6,822 nt of DNA. It comes from Flavobacteriaceae bacterium (GTDB lineage Bacteria > Bacteroidota > Bacteroidia > Flavobacteriales > Flavobacteriaceae). Below, piece by piece: positions 6,412 to 6,822 of this stretch. The first letter of the stretch is position 1, and the number at the start of each line of letters is the position of its first letter. The notes under the pieces are model-generated. The model had not been told where the DNA came from. It searched no databases and saw only the letters and a list, made by a program, of their open reading frames with translations. The stretch is from contig JAMPYA010000119.1 in NCBI GenBank assembly GCA_023700885.1, forward strand, positions 1-6,822, read 5' to 3'. Made by a program: the position numbers and the translations under genes.

Positions 6412-6822
6412 TTAATACCCACTCCCAGAGCCCCCAATTTGTTCAATGGGATGCCAAGTTGTTTTAGTTTCTTGGAAATCAAAAATGTAATATAGATTAT
6501 CGTGTTTTGCATCGAAATAATCACTGTTTTCGCGTATTACCACGCGTTTAATATTTTCTATAGATAAATCTTGAACCGTTTTAATTACGTTCTTGTCAGA
6601 ACCGCAATATAAAATAGCATTTACATTCATATGTGAGGCAAAATTATTGAGTAATTCAGCCGGTTTTCCTGTAAGAATATTTACCACACCGCCAGGAACA
6701 TCAGAAGTAGCAATTACTTCAGAAAAGGAAACTGCACACAATGGCAATTTTTCAGAAGCAAGAACAACACACGTATTGCCACCGGCAATAATGCTGCAAA
6801 TTTGAGTTACCAAACCTAATAA
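6412..6822 (-). CDS. Aldehyde dehydrogenase-fold protein, C-terminal part; N-terminus beyond the window
   Basis: The frame is open to the window edge on the minus strand; 136 residues and a TAA stop are visible. IIAGGNTCVVLASEKLPL followed by SFSEVIATSDVPGGVVNILTG matches the NAD-binding part of ALDH proteins (the usual AGNTVVLKPSE and PGVVNVVTG patterns), and ASHMNVNAILYCGSD matches the following strand. A normal ALDH would continue with an E-L-G-G-K block and then the catalytic-cysteine domain. Here the chain instead runs about 70 residues through IKRVVIRENSDYF and TKTTWHPIEQ to a GGSGSGY end, with no catalytic Cys motif. It therefore looks like a shortened, possibly non-catalytic ALDH-like protein rather than a frameshifted one, because the end is clean and a terminator follows. 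I recall such short ALDH-like proteins beside full-length ALDH genes in Bacteroidota, but the neighbour is not visible. Substrate unknown. Confidence 0.75.
   Translation of the reverse strand, partial: LLGLVTQICSIIAGGNTCVVLASEKLPLCAVSFSEVIATSDVPGGVVNILTGKPAELLNNFASHMNVNAILYCGSDKNVIKTVQDLSIENIKRVVIRENSDYFDAKHDNLYYIFDFQETKTTWHPIEQIGGSGSGY

Noticed and set aside
6593..6805. Plus-strand 70-codon frame opposite the ALDH-like gene
   Set aside because: It is antisense to a frame with clear ALDH motifs, so it is a shadow.

Overview
The window looks like a Flavobacteriia-type Bacteroidota chromosome. The DNA is AT-rich, and start codons mostly lack Shine-Dalgarno sequences, which is usual in this phylum. 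The left-hand protein resembles RemB, a gliding-motility or Wzi-like outer-membrane protein of Flavobacterium relatives. Genes cut by the window edges are the 5' part of that protein (left) and the N-terminal part of an aldehyde-dehydrogenase-like protein (right, minus strand).

Layout. (1) Bases 1-1395, plus: C-terminal ~464 residues of a RemB/Wzi-like beta-barrel protein. (2) Bases 1396-1504: a repeat-rich spacer with an ATGTT motif every 8-9 bases and the left copy of an exact 18-bp direct repeat. (3) Bases 1505-4460, plus: a tight three-gene glycan cassette, made of a DPM1-like family 2 glycosyltransferase, a polytopic GT-C (PMT/ArnT-like) membrane glycosyltransferase and a UDP-glucuronate decarboxylase (UDP-xylose synthase). 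Gaps are 5 bases and then a 4-base ATGA overlap. (4) Bases 4461-4565: a convergent spacer with the right copy of the 18-bp repeat, a second short tandem repeat and a weak hairpin. (5) Bases 4566-6217, minus: a HipB-HipA type II toxin-antitoxin pair, antitoxin first, 20 bases apart, with an inverted repeat upstream that is a good operator candidate. (6) Bases 6218-6411: regulatory DNA for hipBA and a rho-independent terminator for the gene at the right edge. (7) Bases 6412-6822, minus: the end of an aldehyde dehydrogenase-fold protein that stops before the catalytic cysteine region.

How the genes may work together. The cassette reads as a possible complete route for lipid-linked pentose transfer. 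The decarboxylase would make UDP-xylose, the GT2 enzyme would load a sugar onto a polyprenyl phosphate, and the GT-C enzyme would use that lipid-linked sugar outside the inner membrane to decorate a surface glycan or protein. Each family call is well supported; the sugar and the linkage of the three steps are inference. The cassette, above all its GT-C gene, is visibly more AT-rich than remB or hipBA and lies between the exact 18-bp repeats, so it may be an exchangeable accessory block. The hipBA pair is on the opposite strand and appears to be its own transcription unit.

I did not find a clearly new type of system. The most useful leads are the repeat-bracketed cassette, its proposed pathway, the hipBA operator region, and the ALDH-like protein without a visible catalytic centre.
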